A DNA stretch of 42,653 nucleotides from assembly GCA_913031285.1 (NCBI GenBank), contig CAJWEI010000025.1, positions 1 to 42,653 on the forward strand, read 5' to 3'. The notes under the pieces were generated by a model. That model ran no database searches. It saw only the letters and a list, made by a program, of their open reading frames with translations, and had not been told where the DNA came from. The translations under genes were made by a program, and so were the position numbers. This document shows positions 18,554-27,380 of the stretch, piece by piece. This DNA comes from an uncultured Alphaproteobacteria bacterium. GTDB taxonomy: Bacteria; Pseudomonadota; Alphaproteobacteria; Rhodobacterales; Rhodobacteraceae. How positions within the stretch are numbered: position 1 is the stretch's first letter; every line of letters starts with the position of its first letter.

Positions 18554-19489
18554 TTAGAGACTTTGAATTATAGTGCTTATATCTTCTGGTTGAGCAACGT
18601 TATGACATAAAATATCACCATTGATACGACGAACCATACCACTTAGAGCTTTGCCAGCCCCAATTTCCCACACTTCAGAGACCCCTTCTCCAGACATCCA
18701 AAGAACGGACTCCCGCCAGCGTACCGATGCGGTTATCTGTTCTATTAAAAGTTTTCGAATAGATTCTGGATCGCTCACCCCTTCTGCACAAACATTTGCA
18801 ACCAATGGTATTTTTGGTGCAGAAATTGACACTTCCACCAATGCCTCCTTCATCACTTCCGCAGCTGGAGTCATCAATTTACAATGAAAAGGCGCGCTTA
18901 CCGGCAAAATAATTGCCCGTTTAGCGCCTTTTGACTTGGCTATCTCAACCGCTCTTTCCACGGCAGCCCTATTGCCTGAAACCACAACTTGGCCAGGATC
19001 ATTATCATTTGCTGCCTCACAAACCTCGGCTCCAGCAGCCTCCGCAGCAACTTCGTTAACTATCTCAAGATTTAAACCCAAAATAGCAGCCATAGCACCC
19101 ACTCCGACTGGAACCGCAGCCTGCATAGCTTTTCCTCGCGCTTTTAAAAGGCACGCTGTATCTGCGATACTCAAGGCCCCGGAAAGTGCAAGGGCGGAGT
19201 ATTCACCCAAAGAATGGCCTGCAACGTAGTCAGCGTGCTGTATACTTACACCTTCCCGTTCCAAAGCACGAAATGCCGCGAGAGATGTTGCCATAAGCGC
19301 AGGTTGAGCATTTTCAGTCAGGGTCAATGTTTCCAGATCACCCTCCCATATCAGCGCACTTAGATGCTGACCCAAAGCCTCGTCTACTTCTTGAAATACT
19401 GCTTTTGACTCAGGATACGTGTCTGCGAGTGCTTTGCCCATTCCTATACTTTGTGCCCCTTGTCCTGGACAAACAAATGCTCGTGTCAA
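18554..19489 (-). CDS. fabD: Malonyl-CoA:ACP transacylase (TTG start)
   Basis: Loads malonyl groups onto acyl carrier protein. The 311-residue product shows FVCPGQGAQSIGMGKAL at the start, nucleophile Ser93 in AGHSLGEYSALALSG, and the acyl-transferase ending with SVRWRESVLWM. The TTG at 19489 is chosen as the start because AAGGAGG (19495-19501) lies exactly five bases upstream and the resulting N-terminus (MTRAFVCPGQG) matches the family. The longer in-frame alternative at 19519, also TTG, has no such site. It is the first gene of fabD-fabG and sits 87 bp downstream of an amidase gene. Confidence 0.96.
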   Translation of the reverse strand: MTRAFVCPGQGAQSIGMGKALADTYPESKAVFQEVDEALGQHLSALIWEGDLETLTLTENAQPALMATSLAAFRALEREGVSIQHADYVAGHSLGEYSALALSGALSIADTACLLKARGKAMQAAVPVGVGAMAAILGLNLEIVNEVAAEAAGAEVCEAANDNDPGQVVVSGNRAAVERAVEIAKSKGAKRAIILPVSAPFHCKLMTPAAEVMKEALVEVSISAPKIPLVANVCAEGVSDPESIRKLLIEQITASVRWRESVLWMSGEGVSEVWEIGAGKALSGMVRRINGDILCHNVAQPEDISTIIQSL

Positions 19490-19576
19490 TGGCACCTCCT
19501 TTTTTGCTATTCCTCTCAAATACCCAAGCTCAGAGAACGGTGCAATCCTTTTCCCCGCTAAGCTTCAAAACAAATT

Positions 19577-20992
19577 TCAAAACTTGGGGGGTCGCGCATT
19601 CGGCCAGTCTTTGGCTTCGTGCCATGCTTGAGCAATTGAAAGTAATGCTGCATCATGCCCCTTTGCACCAATCAACTGCAAACCAAACGGCAGTCCTGCA
19701 TCACCAAAGCCAGCAGGCAAGTTGACTACGGGCAAACCTATTAGGCTTGCAGGGATTACGACCTCCATCCAACGGTGATAAGTATCAAGCTCCATTTCGC
19801 TAATACGTGTTGGGTACACTTGGTCCGCAGGAAAAGGCCAAATCTGAGTGGATGGCAAGACGAGCACGTCAAACTGTTCAAACAGATGGGCAGCATGGGC
19901 ATACCAGTTGGACCTGATAACACTCGCTTTATGAATTTCTAGCCCACTTAATCTAAGACCGTTTTCAATTTCCCATAAAACTGCCGGCTTTAATAGATCG
20001 CGCAGGTGGGGTGTTTCAAAGTAAGAAATAAAAGAAGTTGCCATTGACCAGGACCGCAGCGTAACCCAACTTTCCCAAATTGCGGCACTGCTGAAAGGAG
20101 CAGCCAAATCATCTACACGGGCACCCATATCACTAAATTTCTGTACGGCCAATGAGCTCGCCTTTAATAAGCTCGGCTCAATAGCAAAAGCGCCGCTCCA
20201 ATCTTTAAGCCATCCGATCCGTTTTCCACTTAGGTTTACTGGCTCTACGGGCAACAATCCTTCGTTTGATATGGAAAAAGGCAATCTGGAATCTGCGCCG
20301 CTCATGACGGAGAGCAGCAGTGCCAAATCCTTTGGATTGCGCGCCATAGGACCACTCGTAGACAGCGAATGCAGAAAAACATCCTCTTTGGGTTCGCTCG
20401 GTACAAGCCCCCAACTTGGCCGCATCCCATAAACGTTATTCCACGCAGCCGGATTGCGCAGGCTCCCCATCATATCCGATCCATCCGCAATCGAAATCAT
20501 TCCAGTTGCTAACGCGACAGCTGCTCCGCCGGATGACCCTCCAGCCGAGCGGCTTAGATCATAAGGATTGTACGTTGTTCCAAATACTGGATTGAACGTA
20601 TGGCTTCCTAAACCAAATTCGGGCGTGTTAGTCTTCCCTATAATAATTGCCCCAGCTGCGCGTATACGGGCCACAAGCAGCGCATCTAACTGTGCAATAT
20701 GGCCAGCAAAAATTGGCGACCCCTGAGACGTATGTAGGCCTTTGGCATCCACAAGATCTTTGATCGCAATAGGCAGACCGTGTAACGGCCCACGCCTATA
20801 CATTGGCACTTGGTCAGCGACCTCAGAAGCTGATAGTAAATCGTGCTCTTCACGCAAGGAAACAATAGCATTTACTCGATCATTCACCTCCAAAATTCGA
20901 GCAATCGTAAATTTCATCAAATCTCTAACTTTTAACTCTTTGGATACTAGATGCGCTATAGTCTCATGCGCAGAAGAAAAAAGATCATACAT
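19577..20992 (-). CDS. Amidase-signature family amidase
   Basis: A 471-residue hydrolase of the amidase signature family, which cleaves carboxamides; the substrate cannot be named. The Ser-cisSer-Lys triad is visible: Lys in LPIAIKDLVDAKGL, Ser in AGGSSGGAAVALATG, and Ser in GSDMMGSLRNPAAWNNVYG (usually GTDIGGSIR in relatives). It is not gatA: no gatB or gatC is nearby, and the C-terminal part (LFEQFDVLVLPSTQIWPFPA) fits stand-alone amidases. It lies between prfB and fabD on the same strand with a 330 bp leader and only 87 bp to fabD. Confidence 0.9.
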   Translation of the reverse strand: MYDLFSSAHETIAHLVSKELKVRDLMKFTIARILEVNDRVNAIVSLREEHDLLSASEVADQVPMYRRGPLHGLPIAIKDLVDAKGLHTSQGSPIFAGHIAQLDALLVARIRAAGAIIIGKTNTPEFGLGSHTFNPVFGTTYNPYDLSRSAGGSSGGAAVALATGMISIADGSDMMGSLRNPAAWNNVYGMRPSWGLVPSEPKEDVFLHSLSTSGPMARNPKDLALLLSVMSGADSRLPFSISNEGLLPVEPVNLSGKRIGWLKDWSGAFAIEPSLLKASSLAVQKFSDMGARVDDLAAPFSSAAIWESWVTLRSWSMATSFISYFETPHLRDLLKPAVLWEIENGLRLSGLEIHKASVIRSNWYAHAAHLFEQFDVLVLPSTQIWPFPADQVYPTRISEMELDTYHRWMEVVIPASLIGLPVVNLPAGFGDAGLPFGLQLIGAKGHDAALLSIAQAWHEAKDWPNARPPKF

Positions 20993-21326
20993 AGGAGCCC
21001 CAAAATTTTTGCAATAATTCCGTATCGATGCAGATAAAACAATTACCCGTTTTTAGCGACGATGAAAAGTATCCCAAAATGCGTGACCGTCGCTCTGGCA
21101 TCCACTATCTGCAACTGAATTAGAAATATACCTAGCGGCAATATGCAAAGAATACGCTAGATATTTTAAATAAAAGCGCGATTAACAGTTGGAGTTTGAA
21201 GCCTATTGATAACCCAACAAAAGCAAGTGATTGCTCAGCCACGTAGATCAACGGCGATAGGTTTTGAACAAATCAGCGCTAATTTATTCGAAGAATGCGA
21301 ACGCCAAACATCTACAGAATTTCACA
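20993..21326. other. Intergenic region between prfB and the amidase gene
   Basis: No supported gene. An open plus-strand frame starting with TTG at 21206 (LITQQKQVIAQPRRSTAIGF) runs into the antisense strand of prfB. It has a poor ribosome-binding site, so I do not annotate it. The minus-strand promoter of the amidase presumably lies here. Confidence 0.35.
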
Positions 21327-22454
21327 TCAATTTTCGGATGTCGCTTCAGCGCGTGATTTACCTGAAACATCCATGGCGAGAGTTGAAGCCATAAAAGCAT
21401 CTAGATCTCCATCAAGTACGCTTTTTGTATCCGAAGTTTCATGGTTCGTTCGCAGGTCTTTGACCATTTGATAAGGCTGCAAAACATAGGACCGTATTTG
21501 ATTGCCCCATCCTGCATCGCCTTTATTTTCATGGGCATCGTTGATGGCTGCGTTTCGCCGGTCAAGTTCTATCTGGTAAAGCCTTGATCTTAAAGCTTTC
21601 ATAGCAATATCGCGGTTCTGGTGTTGTGACTTTTCGGAACTTGTTACCACGACTCCAGTCGGATGGTGAGTAATGCGGACAGCAGAGTCTGTTGTATTCA
21701 CGTGCTGACCCCCAGCACCGGAGGAGCGATAAGTGTCTATTCGTATATCAGCTGGATCAACGTCTACTTCTATATTGTCGTCAACTACAGGATAGATCCA
21801 AACCGAAGAAAACGAGGTATGGCGTTTCGCTGCTGAGTCAAAGGGAGAAATACGCACTAAGCGATGCACCCCACTTTCAGACTTAAGCCAACCATAGGCA
21901 TTATGCCCGCTCACTTTGTAAGTGACCGATTTTATTCCTGCTTCTTCACCGGGCGTCTCGGACTGCATCTCAACTTTGTAGCCGGATTTTTCTGCCCACC
22001 TAACATACATGCGCGCCAACATGGAAGCCCAGTCGCAGCTTTCAGTTCCACCGGCACCAGCATGAACTTCTAAAAACGTATCGTTTGCATCCGCCTCGCC
22101 ATTCAAAAGTGCCTCAATCTCCTTCGCCGCTGCCTTTTTAGCAAGTGCCTGCAGGGAGGCTTCTACATCAATCACCACTTCTTGATCGTCTTCCATTTCA
22201 CCCAATTTGATGAGTTCAACATAATCATCCAAATCTTGGAGGATCGTATCATGGGTTGCCACTGCATCTACGAGTGTCTGGCGATCCCGCATGAGTTTTT
22301 GCGCTTTACCAGGATCATTCCAGAGATCGGGATCTTCAACACGGGCGTTGAACTCCTCTAAGCGATGCGGAACGGTGTCCCAGTCCATGCGCTGACGCAA
22401 TAAGTTCAGAGACTTTTCGATCCCAGATACAATATGTTGTATGTCAGAGCGCAT
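21327..22454 (-). CDS. prfB: Peptide chain release factor 2
   Basis: Recognises UGA and UAA stop codons and triggers peptide release. The 375-residue gene is a single open frame. The SPF recognition tripeptide is in VRISPFDSAAKRHTSF, and the catalytic GGQ is in SSGAGGQHVNTTDSAVRITH. LEVHAGAGGTESCDWASML is the domain boundary signature. The +1 programmed frameshift that autoregulates prfB in many bacteria is absent, as is usual in alphaproteobacteria. In relatives it commonly follows mrcA directly; here a decayed operon lies between them. Confidence 0.97.
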   Translation of the reverse strand: MRSDIQHIVSGIEKSLNLLRQRMDWDTVPHRLEEFNARVEDPDLWNDPGKAQKLMRDRQTLVDAVATHDTILQDLDDYVELIKLGEMEDDQEVVIDVEASLQALAKKAAAKEIEALLNGEADANDTFLEVHAGAGGTESCDWASMLARMYVRWAEKSGYKVEMQSETPGEEAGIKSVTYKVSGHNAYGWLKSESGVHRLVRISPFDSAAKRHTSFSSVWIYPVVDDNIEVDVDPADIRIDTYRSSGAGGQHVNTTDSAVRITHHPTGVVVTSSEKSQHQNRDIAMKALRSRLYQIELDRRNAAINDAHENKGDAGWGNQIRSYVLQPYQMVKDLRTNHETSDTKSVLDGDLDAFMASTLAMDVSGKSRAEATSEN

Positions 22455-22581
22455 TTTTTATCCCATAACGAAATCAGCAGTGATTGATTTATCCCAGCCC
22501 AAACAAGGTAGCAAGAGACCCCTTTGAAATACCCTACCACAAACTTGACCTGTAACCTAATTTCACACGCTCTCCGATGCA

Positions 22582-22998
22582 TCAGATTGAAATCGCAACT
22601 TTAACCTTGGACTGAACAGCATTCCACACAACATAGCCAACAAAAAAAATAAAGTCTTCAACACCGCCAAACCCGAGTGAGGCGAGCGCAGGGCTCGGGC
22701 TCAAGCAACCAATCCCCAGCCCACCCCAAAAAAATAGTTGATATAAAATTAAATAATGATCGATTTTTAATTCAGGGTTAGATGGAAAGTTCTCTGCCGA
22801 AAAGGGCGTCTTACCCCGCGCACAAATCTAGGCAAGCGCCATCGGTATCGCCGCCGCACCCATTACAAATGCCAGCGTTGCATCCCATGCATCAAAAATG
22901 TCGAGCCATCCTTTTACTTTCATCGTGTTTGTCATACCAGAAACACAGAGTCCGATACCAAAGAGTGAGTAAAACAGAAATTATATCAACAATCGCAT
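22582..22998 (-). pseudogene. DUF6691/YeeE-YedE family membrane protein, second gene of a dead operon
   Basis: Read on the minus strand from ATG at 22998, the 139-codon frame matches the small membrane protein usually paired with YeeE/YedE sulfur transporters. It reads MRLLI, a stop (TAA, 22981-22983, codon 6), FLFYSLFGIGLCVSGMTN, WLDIFDAWDATLAFVMGAAA, a second stop (TAG, 22828-22830, codon 57, where relatives often have Trp), then FFWGGLGIGCLSPSPALASL and GFGGVEDFIFFV. Length, order and all signature segments are preserved with no frameshift, so decay is recent. The start overlaps the stop of the upstream partner as TGATG. Confidence 0.82.
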
Positions 22999-23430
22999 CA
23001 GACTGCTTTCAATAAATGGTGGAATAACGCAACAAGCAAGACATAAATGATCATCGCCATGATAGCTCACATTGACAAGCGAGACATTCCACAGGTCTCG
23101 TGAACAGAGGTACATCCATTCGCTAGACTTGTTTCCACCCCAACCAAAAGCCTAGCCGATATGATCAAAAACTAATTGTTCGCAATATTAGTGGTTCCAA
23201 GTCCAGGTCAACCCACAACGATAAGTGAGGCACCATTGACCCCTGCTATGAGCAAAATGTTTTGGCTCGTGAATGTCTTGGATGCTCGGTCGAGTAAAGA
23301 TCCAATAATTTCTCTGGCGCACATTATCTGCCTATTAATCAACAGAAGTCCTGCGCCAGTACAGCCGATCAAGAGACCACTAGTAATCCGTAAAACCAAT
23401 CCAGCTGAAAATGCGTCCTTTTGTGCACTT
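22998..23430 (-). pseudogene. YeeE/YedE family sulfur transporter subunit, first gene of a dead operon
   Basis: The minus strand reads AFSAGLVLRITSGLLIGCTG, then LLLINRQIMCAREIIGSLLD and a stop at 23208-23210. In another frame it continues LLVGVETSLANGCTSVHETC (23088-23117 holds the family GCTSGHGVCG motif with two glycines replaced), GMSRLSM, a stop at 23067-23069, then IIYVLLVALFHHLLKAV to the final TGA at 22998-23000. At least one frameshift and two premature stops kill it. Relatives form a membrane channel for thiosulfate or related sulfur compounds (TsuA-like). It lies between mrcA and prfB; the start at about 23430 is approximate. Confidence 0.78.
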
Positions 23431-23526
23431 TAAGCGTTGATTAAGTGGCCTGCCAAGCTGTCATCGCGAAGGCAAAAACGGAAAGCTTCGTAATAGCGCC
23501 AAATTATCAAAAAGAACCTAAGCCTG

Positions 23527-26076
23527 TTAATATAGCCCACCCGAAGTCAACGTACCCACGCTCGCATTTGGAGTAACGACAACAGTTTCTCCTGTCGATG
23601 TCAGCACTGTTCTGGACAAAGCGGTTTCGGGATCAATTATCTCGAAGTTACTGCCCATTGCAAAACCACCCGTCAATGTCAAGCCAAAAACTGGCTCACT
23701 ACCGTCGCGAAAAAATTCTGCGACGACATTTTCACCTTCGGCGTTATCAGATAACCTCTCACCAGAAAGCCTGTCAATGTTAATGAATTTTCCTCCCTCT
23801 GGCACTTGAAAATCAGCACCACCATATTGTTCGGTCGCTGCAGTCATAAACTCTGTAAATACTGGACCACACGCCGAGCCACCATAAACACTTTTGCCTA
23901 ATGGCTTAGGAATATCATAACCTATGTAACAACCAGCCGCGATATTGCTTGTAAATCCAATAAACCAAGCATCTTTGTTTTGATTGGTTGTACCCGTTTT
24001 ACCTGCCGTAGGAACCGGTAAATTCACATAACCTCTCGCAGTTCCGTTTTCCACGACGCCTTCCATCATCGACGTTAACTGATAGGCCGTTATTGCATCC
24101 ATGACGCGTTCACGATTAGAAACAATAGTGGGCGCACGACCGAGCGGTATGTATTGGTTGTCACATTCATCACAAGAGCGCGGATCGTGGCGATATATAG
24201 TTTTGCCATATCGATCTTGAACTCGATCAACCAATGTCGGCTCAACCCGTTCGCCTCCATTCGCAAACATCGCATATGCCGCCACCATTTTGAAAAGCGT
24301 AGTTTCTTCAGCTCCTAAAGAATTTGAAAGATATTGTTTCATATTTTTGTAAACACCAAATCTTTCCGCATAACTGCCAATAACTTCCAATCCGACTTCC
24401 TGCGCCAGTCGAATTGTCATAAGATTAAAAGATCGCTCGATACCTGTACGAAGTGGGGTTGGTCCGTAGAAGCTATCCGACGAGTTTCTTGGCGTCCAAA
24501 GACCTTCCGGAGTATTTTTTTCTATAGGAGCGTCTATAACGATTGTAGCAGGTGAATACCCACTGTCTAGCGCTGCTGCATAGACAAATGGCTTGAAGCT
24601 GGAGCCTGGCTGACGATCTGCTTGTGTCGCTCGATTAAAAACAGAATCTTCATAAGCAAACCCTCCTTGAATCGCTAGGATCCGACCACTATTAACATCC
24701 ATCGCCATAAAGGCGCCCTGCACATCGCTTACTTGGCGCAGGGACCATCGGAGAAAATTTCCGTCTTCGTCGATGAGCGCGCGTACTAGCACGACATCTC
24801 CAACGACTAATAAGTCTCCTGCAACTTTGGCTTTAGCTCCCTCTGAACCATCTTCTGTAGCCTTAGAGGCCCAGATCACATCGTTGCTTGATATCCAGTG
24901 ACCATCATCATCATCTTCAATGCCTTCTATACCAATACGAGCAGCAGACTTGCCCACACTAAGCACAACGGCCGGATACCATCGTCCGTCCAGTGAAATA
25001 TTTCGCGGAACCGTTAACTCTAAGAGCGCTCTGCGCCATTCTTCTTCTTCTCTCAAAACGCTCTGAGGCAACGACAAACCAGTTCCTCGCCATATGCCGC
25101 GATTACGATCATACGTTTCTAATGCCCGTTGAAGTGCCACTTGCGCAATCTTTTGCATTTTTGGATTAAGGGTGGCCCGTATAGCCATACCCCCAGTGAA
25201 AAATATTTCTTCACCAAAATCTTTACTTAATTGGCGCCGTATTTCGTCAGTAAAATAATCTCGCGGCGGAAGAGCTGCCCTAAAACTGGGAAAATCCTCG
25301 TTTTGAACAGACATTAATGGCATTTTAATTTCGGCCTCATAAGCCGCCTGCTTAAGGTACCCGTTCTGCCACATTTGCCTCAGAACATAGTTTCGCCTCG
25401 ATAATAATCGCTCTTTTCGTCTTACAGGGTGATAGTCAGACGGCGCTTTGGGCAGCGACGCCAAAAAGGCAGCTTCATGTGGTTCTAGAACTTCAAGGGT
25501 CTTATTGAAATAAGTTTGAGCCGCAGCTGTAACACCATAGGAGTTCTGGCCTAAGAATATTTCATTTAAATATAGCTCGAGAATTTCCTCTTTGCTGAGA
25601 GTTCCCTCAATACGCGTCGCCAATATGATCTCTTTGACTTTTCGTTCAGCTTTTCTCGACCCGTCTAAGAGAAAATTCTTCATCACCTGTTGTGTGATGG
25701 TTGATGCCCCTCTTACCCTACGTCCCCCTGTTCGCGCAGCTTCAAAAACTGCAGAAATAATACCGCGAATATCATAGCCAGGATGGGAATAGAAATTCTT
25801 GTCTTCAGCGGCAATAAAAGCTTGTTTAATCAATATAGGAATATCTTCTGAAGACGTAAACAATCTTCGCTCTCTGGCAAACTCGTCGATCAGCTTTCCT
25901 TCGGAAGAATAAATTCTACTTATAGTTGGAGGTTGATATTGTGCCAAGGAATCATGCGACGGAATATCTCGCCCATAAACCCAAAATATACCACCAATCC
26001 CAATAGCTGCGCCAATAATTCCCAGAGTCACAAAAGTAAAAAATCCTCCAAATATTGATAAGGTGGCTCTGAACAA
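23527..26076 (-). CDS. mrcA: Penicillin-binding protein 1A, bifunctional glycosyltransferase/transpeptidase
   Basis: Inner-membrane class A PBP that polymerises and cross-links peptidoglycan. The 849-residue protein has an N-terminal transmembrane segment (about residues 8-33). The GT51 domain has Glu91 in AAEDKNFYSHPGYD, followed by RGASTITQQVMKNFLL and YLNEIFLGQNSYGV. The transpeptidase has Ser492 in PGSSFKPFVYA, SFN as the second motif, and KTGTT as the third (GKTGTTNQNKDAWFIGF). It is followed on the strand by dead YeeE/DUF6691 genes and preceded by amiC 83 bp away, a cell-wall grouping conserved in alphaproteobacteria. Confidence 0.97.
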   Translation of the reverse strand: MFRATLSIFGGFFTFVTLGIIGAAIGIGGIFWVYGRDIPSHDSLAQYQPPTISRIYSSEGKLIDEFARERRLFTSSEDIPILIKQAFIAAEDKNFYSHPGYDIRGIISAVFEAARTGGRRVRGASTITQQVMKNFLLDGSRKAERKVKEIILATRIEGTLSKEEILELYLNEIFLGQNSYGVTAAAQTYFNKTLEVLEPHEAAFLASLPKAPSDYHPVRRKERLLSRRNYVLRQMWQNGYLKQAAYEAEIKMPLMSVQNEDFPSFRAALPPRDYFTDEIRRQLSKDFGEEIFFTGGMAIRATLNPKMQKIAQVALQRALETYDRNRGIWRGTGLSLPQSVLREEEEWRRALLELTVPRNISLDGRWYPAVVLSVGKSAARIGIEGIEDDDDGHWISSNDVIWASKATEDGSEGAKAKVAGDLLVVGDVVLVRALIDEDGNFLRWSLRQVSDVQGAFMAMDVNSGRILAIQGGFAYEDSVFNRATQADRQPGSSFKPFVYAAALDSGYSPATIVIDAPIEKNTPEGLWTPRNSSDSFYGPTPLRTGIERSFNLMTIRLAQEVGLEVIGSYAERFGVYKNMKQYLSNSLGAEETTLFKMVAAYAMFANGGERVEPTLVDRVQDRYGKTIYRHDPRSCDECDNQYIPLGRAPTIVSNRERVMDAITAYQLTSMMEGVVENGTARGYVNLPVPTAGKTGTTNQNKDAWFIGFTSNIAAGCYIGYDIPKPLGKSVYGGSACGPVFTEFMTAATEQYGGADFQVPEGGKFINIDRLSGERLSDNAEGENVVAEFFRDGSEPVFGLTLTGGFAMGSNFEIIDPETALSRTVLTSTGETVVVTPNASVGTLTSGGLY

Positions 26077-26159
26077 ACGTTATTCCTTTCTGTCTGAAGC
26101 TTATATAGTCGCTGAGCTATTCTTCTTCAAAATATAACAACACTAATTATCAAAATTGT

Positions 26160-27380
26160 CTAATGACGGCGCAAAGGTGCAACGATGCTATCCTCGCCCA
26201 CCCATTTTATTACGCCATTACGGACCCCTAAAACAAAATTTTCTCGCCATTTAATATCTAAAAGGTTCTCAAGATCACTCTGCGTTGACATAAAGCCTAC
26301 TTCGATCAAAACCGACGGAACATTAGGAGATTTCAATACAGAAAAATTGGCGTGCCGTAAAGGTTTAGCATTCACCAAACCAATAGCTTGTAATAGCTCT
26401 TGAATTATTGTTTGCGCCAAGGCCTCAGACCGAGGCAGATTATCCTGACGGGCTAGATCAATCAGCACATCCACGATTTTATCTTCTGCCCCGCTGAGAT
26501 CTAATCCGACCAACAGCTCTGCTCTGTTGTGTTCATGCGCAAGCTGAGCACTAGTTTTGTCGCTGGCCTGCTCGGAAAGGGTGTAAACAGTAGTTCCTTT
26601 GGCAACTCCTTCTATAACCGCATCTGCGTGAAGTGAAATAAATATATCGGCTTTGTGTCGGTTTGTGACACGTAGACGCTCTAGAAGGGACGGGTAACTG
26701 TCATCTGAGCGCGTTAAAACAACATCTATGCCTTCCGTTCGAAGCAACGCTTCTTTCAATTCAAGCGCAAGGAGTAGCATGAGGTCCGCTTCCCTGACAC
26801 CACCAGCAATCGCCCCAGGGTCTGCACCGCCGTGACCAGGGTCAAGAACAATCAAAATTTGGGCGTCTTTTTCTTGACCTTCGACAAAAACGACGTCGTT
26901 GTAGCGACGCCGTATTCCAGACGTCAAGGGAACGCCAGAAGCTTTAAAGAATTCTTGCTCAGTGACCGGGCCACACCAAATCGTTAAGACGGAATTACTA
27001 GCCTGTTTATCATAGATCATTTCCGCTGTCTTAACACCAAGCGGCTCCGTGAGTTCCAACACTAGCCTGCTCCAACCGGTGCCAAGCATGCCAAATTCGA
27101 CGTTACTTATTCGCTTACTTTGATCAAAAACATCACGTTTTAGACCGTCAAATATAACTTCATTGAACTCAACAATAAGACGCATTGGATTATCAAGCTG
27201 GTAGATCCGGTAGGGCACAGACTGTGACAAAGTTAGCTGGATTTCAACCTCCCGCCACTTGCGATCCTCGACATAGGATTTTGGCGCGTCAATATGAGCG
27301 ATCGCGGACAGACTTTGCGCTTTCGCTACCGGTGCAAAGCAAAAAATATAAGAGATAAGTACCCAGCTAACTTGCCTCAT
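26160..27380 (-). CDS. amiC: N-acetylmuramoyl-L-alanine amidase (AmiC type)
   Basis: Periplasmic zinc amidase that cuts the peptide from MurNAc during cell separation. The 406-residue protein has a signal peptide (about residues 1-21, ending PVAKAQS), then an AMIN domain (VEIQLTLSQSVPYRIYQLDN, MRLIVEF), and a C-terminal Amidase_3 domain. Zinc and catalytic residues are visible in VLDPGHGGADPGA (His), GVREADLML (Glu), FISLHADAV (His) and VLIEVGFMST (Glu). The ATG overlaps the stop of the preceding aminotransferase gene as ATGA, so the two are co-transcribed and coupled. Confidence 0.94.
   Translation of the reverse strand: MRQVSWVLISYIFCFAPVAKAQSLSAIAHIDAPKSYVEDRKWREVEIQLTLSQSVPYRIYQLDNPMRLIVEFNEVIFDGLKRDVFDQSKRISNVEFGMLGTGWSRLVLELTEPLGVKTAEMIYDKQASNSVLTIWCGPVTEQEFFKASGVPLTSGIRRRYNDVVFVEGQEKDAQILIVLDPGHGGADPGAIAGGVREADLMLLLALELKEALLRTEGIDVVLTRSDDSYPSLLERLRVTNRHKADIFISLHADAVIEGVAKGTTVYTLSEQASDKTSAQLAHEHNRAELLVGLDLSGAEDKIVDVLIDLARQDNLPRSEALAQTIIQELLQAIGLVNAKPLRHANFSVLKSPNVPSVLIEVGFMSTQSDLENLLDIKWRENFVLGVRNGVIKWVGEDSIVAPLRRH

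Noticed and set aside
21206-21394. TTG-started plus-strand frame overlapping the end of prfB
   Set aside because: It runs antisense into a well-supported gene, has a poorly spaced ribosome-binding site, and matches no family I know.
21327-22454. Possible programmed frameshift in prfB
   Set aside because: The gene is a single uninterrupted frame with all motifs; no in-frame UGA near codon 25.
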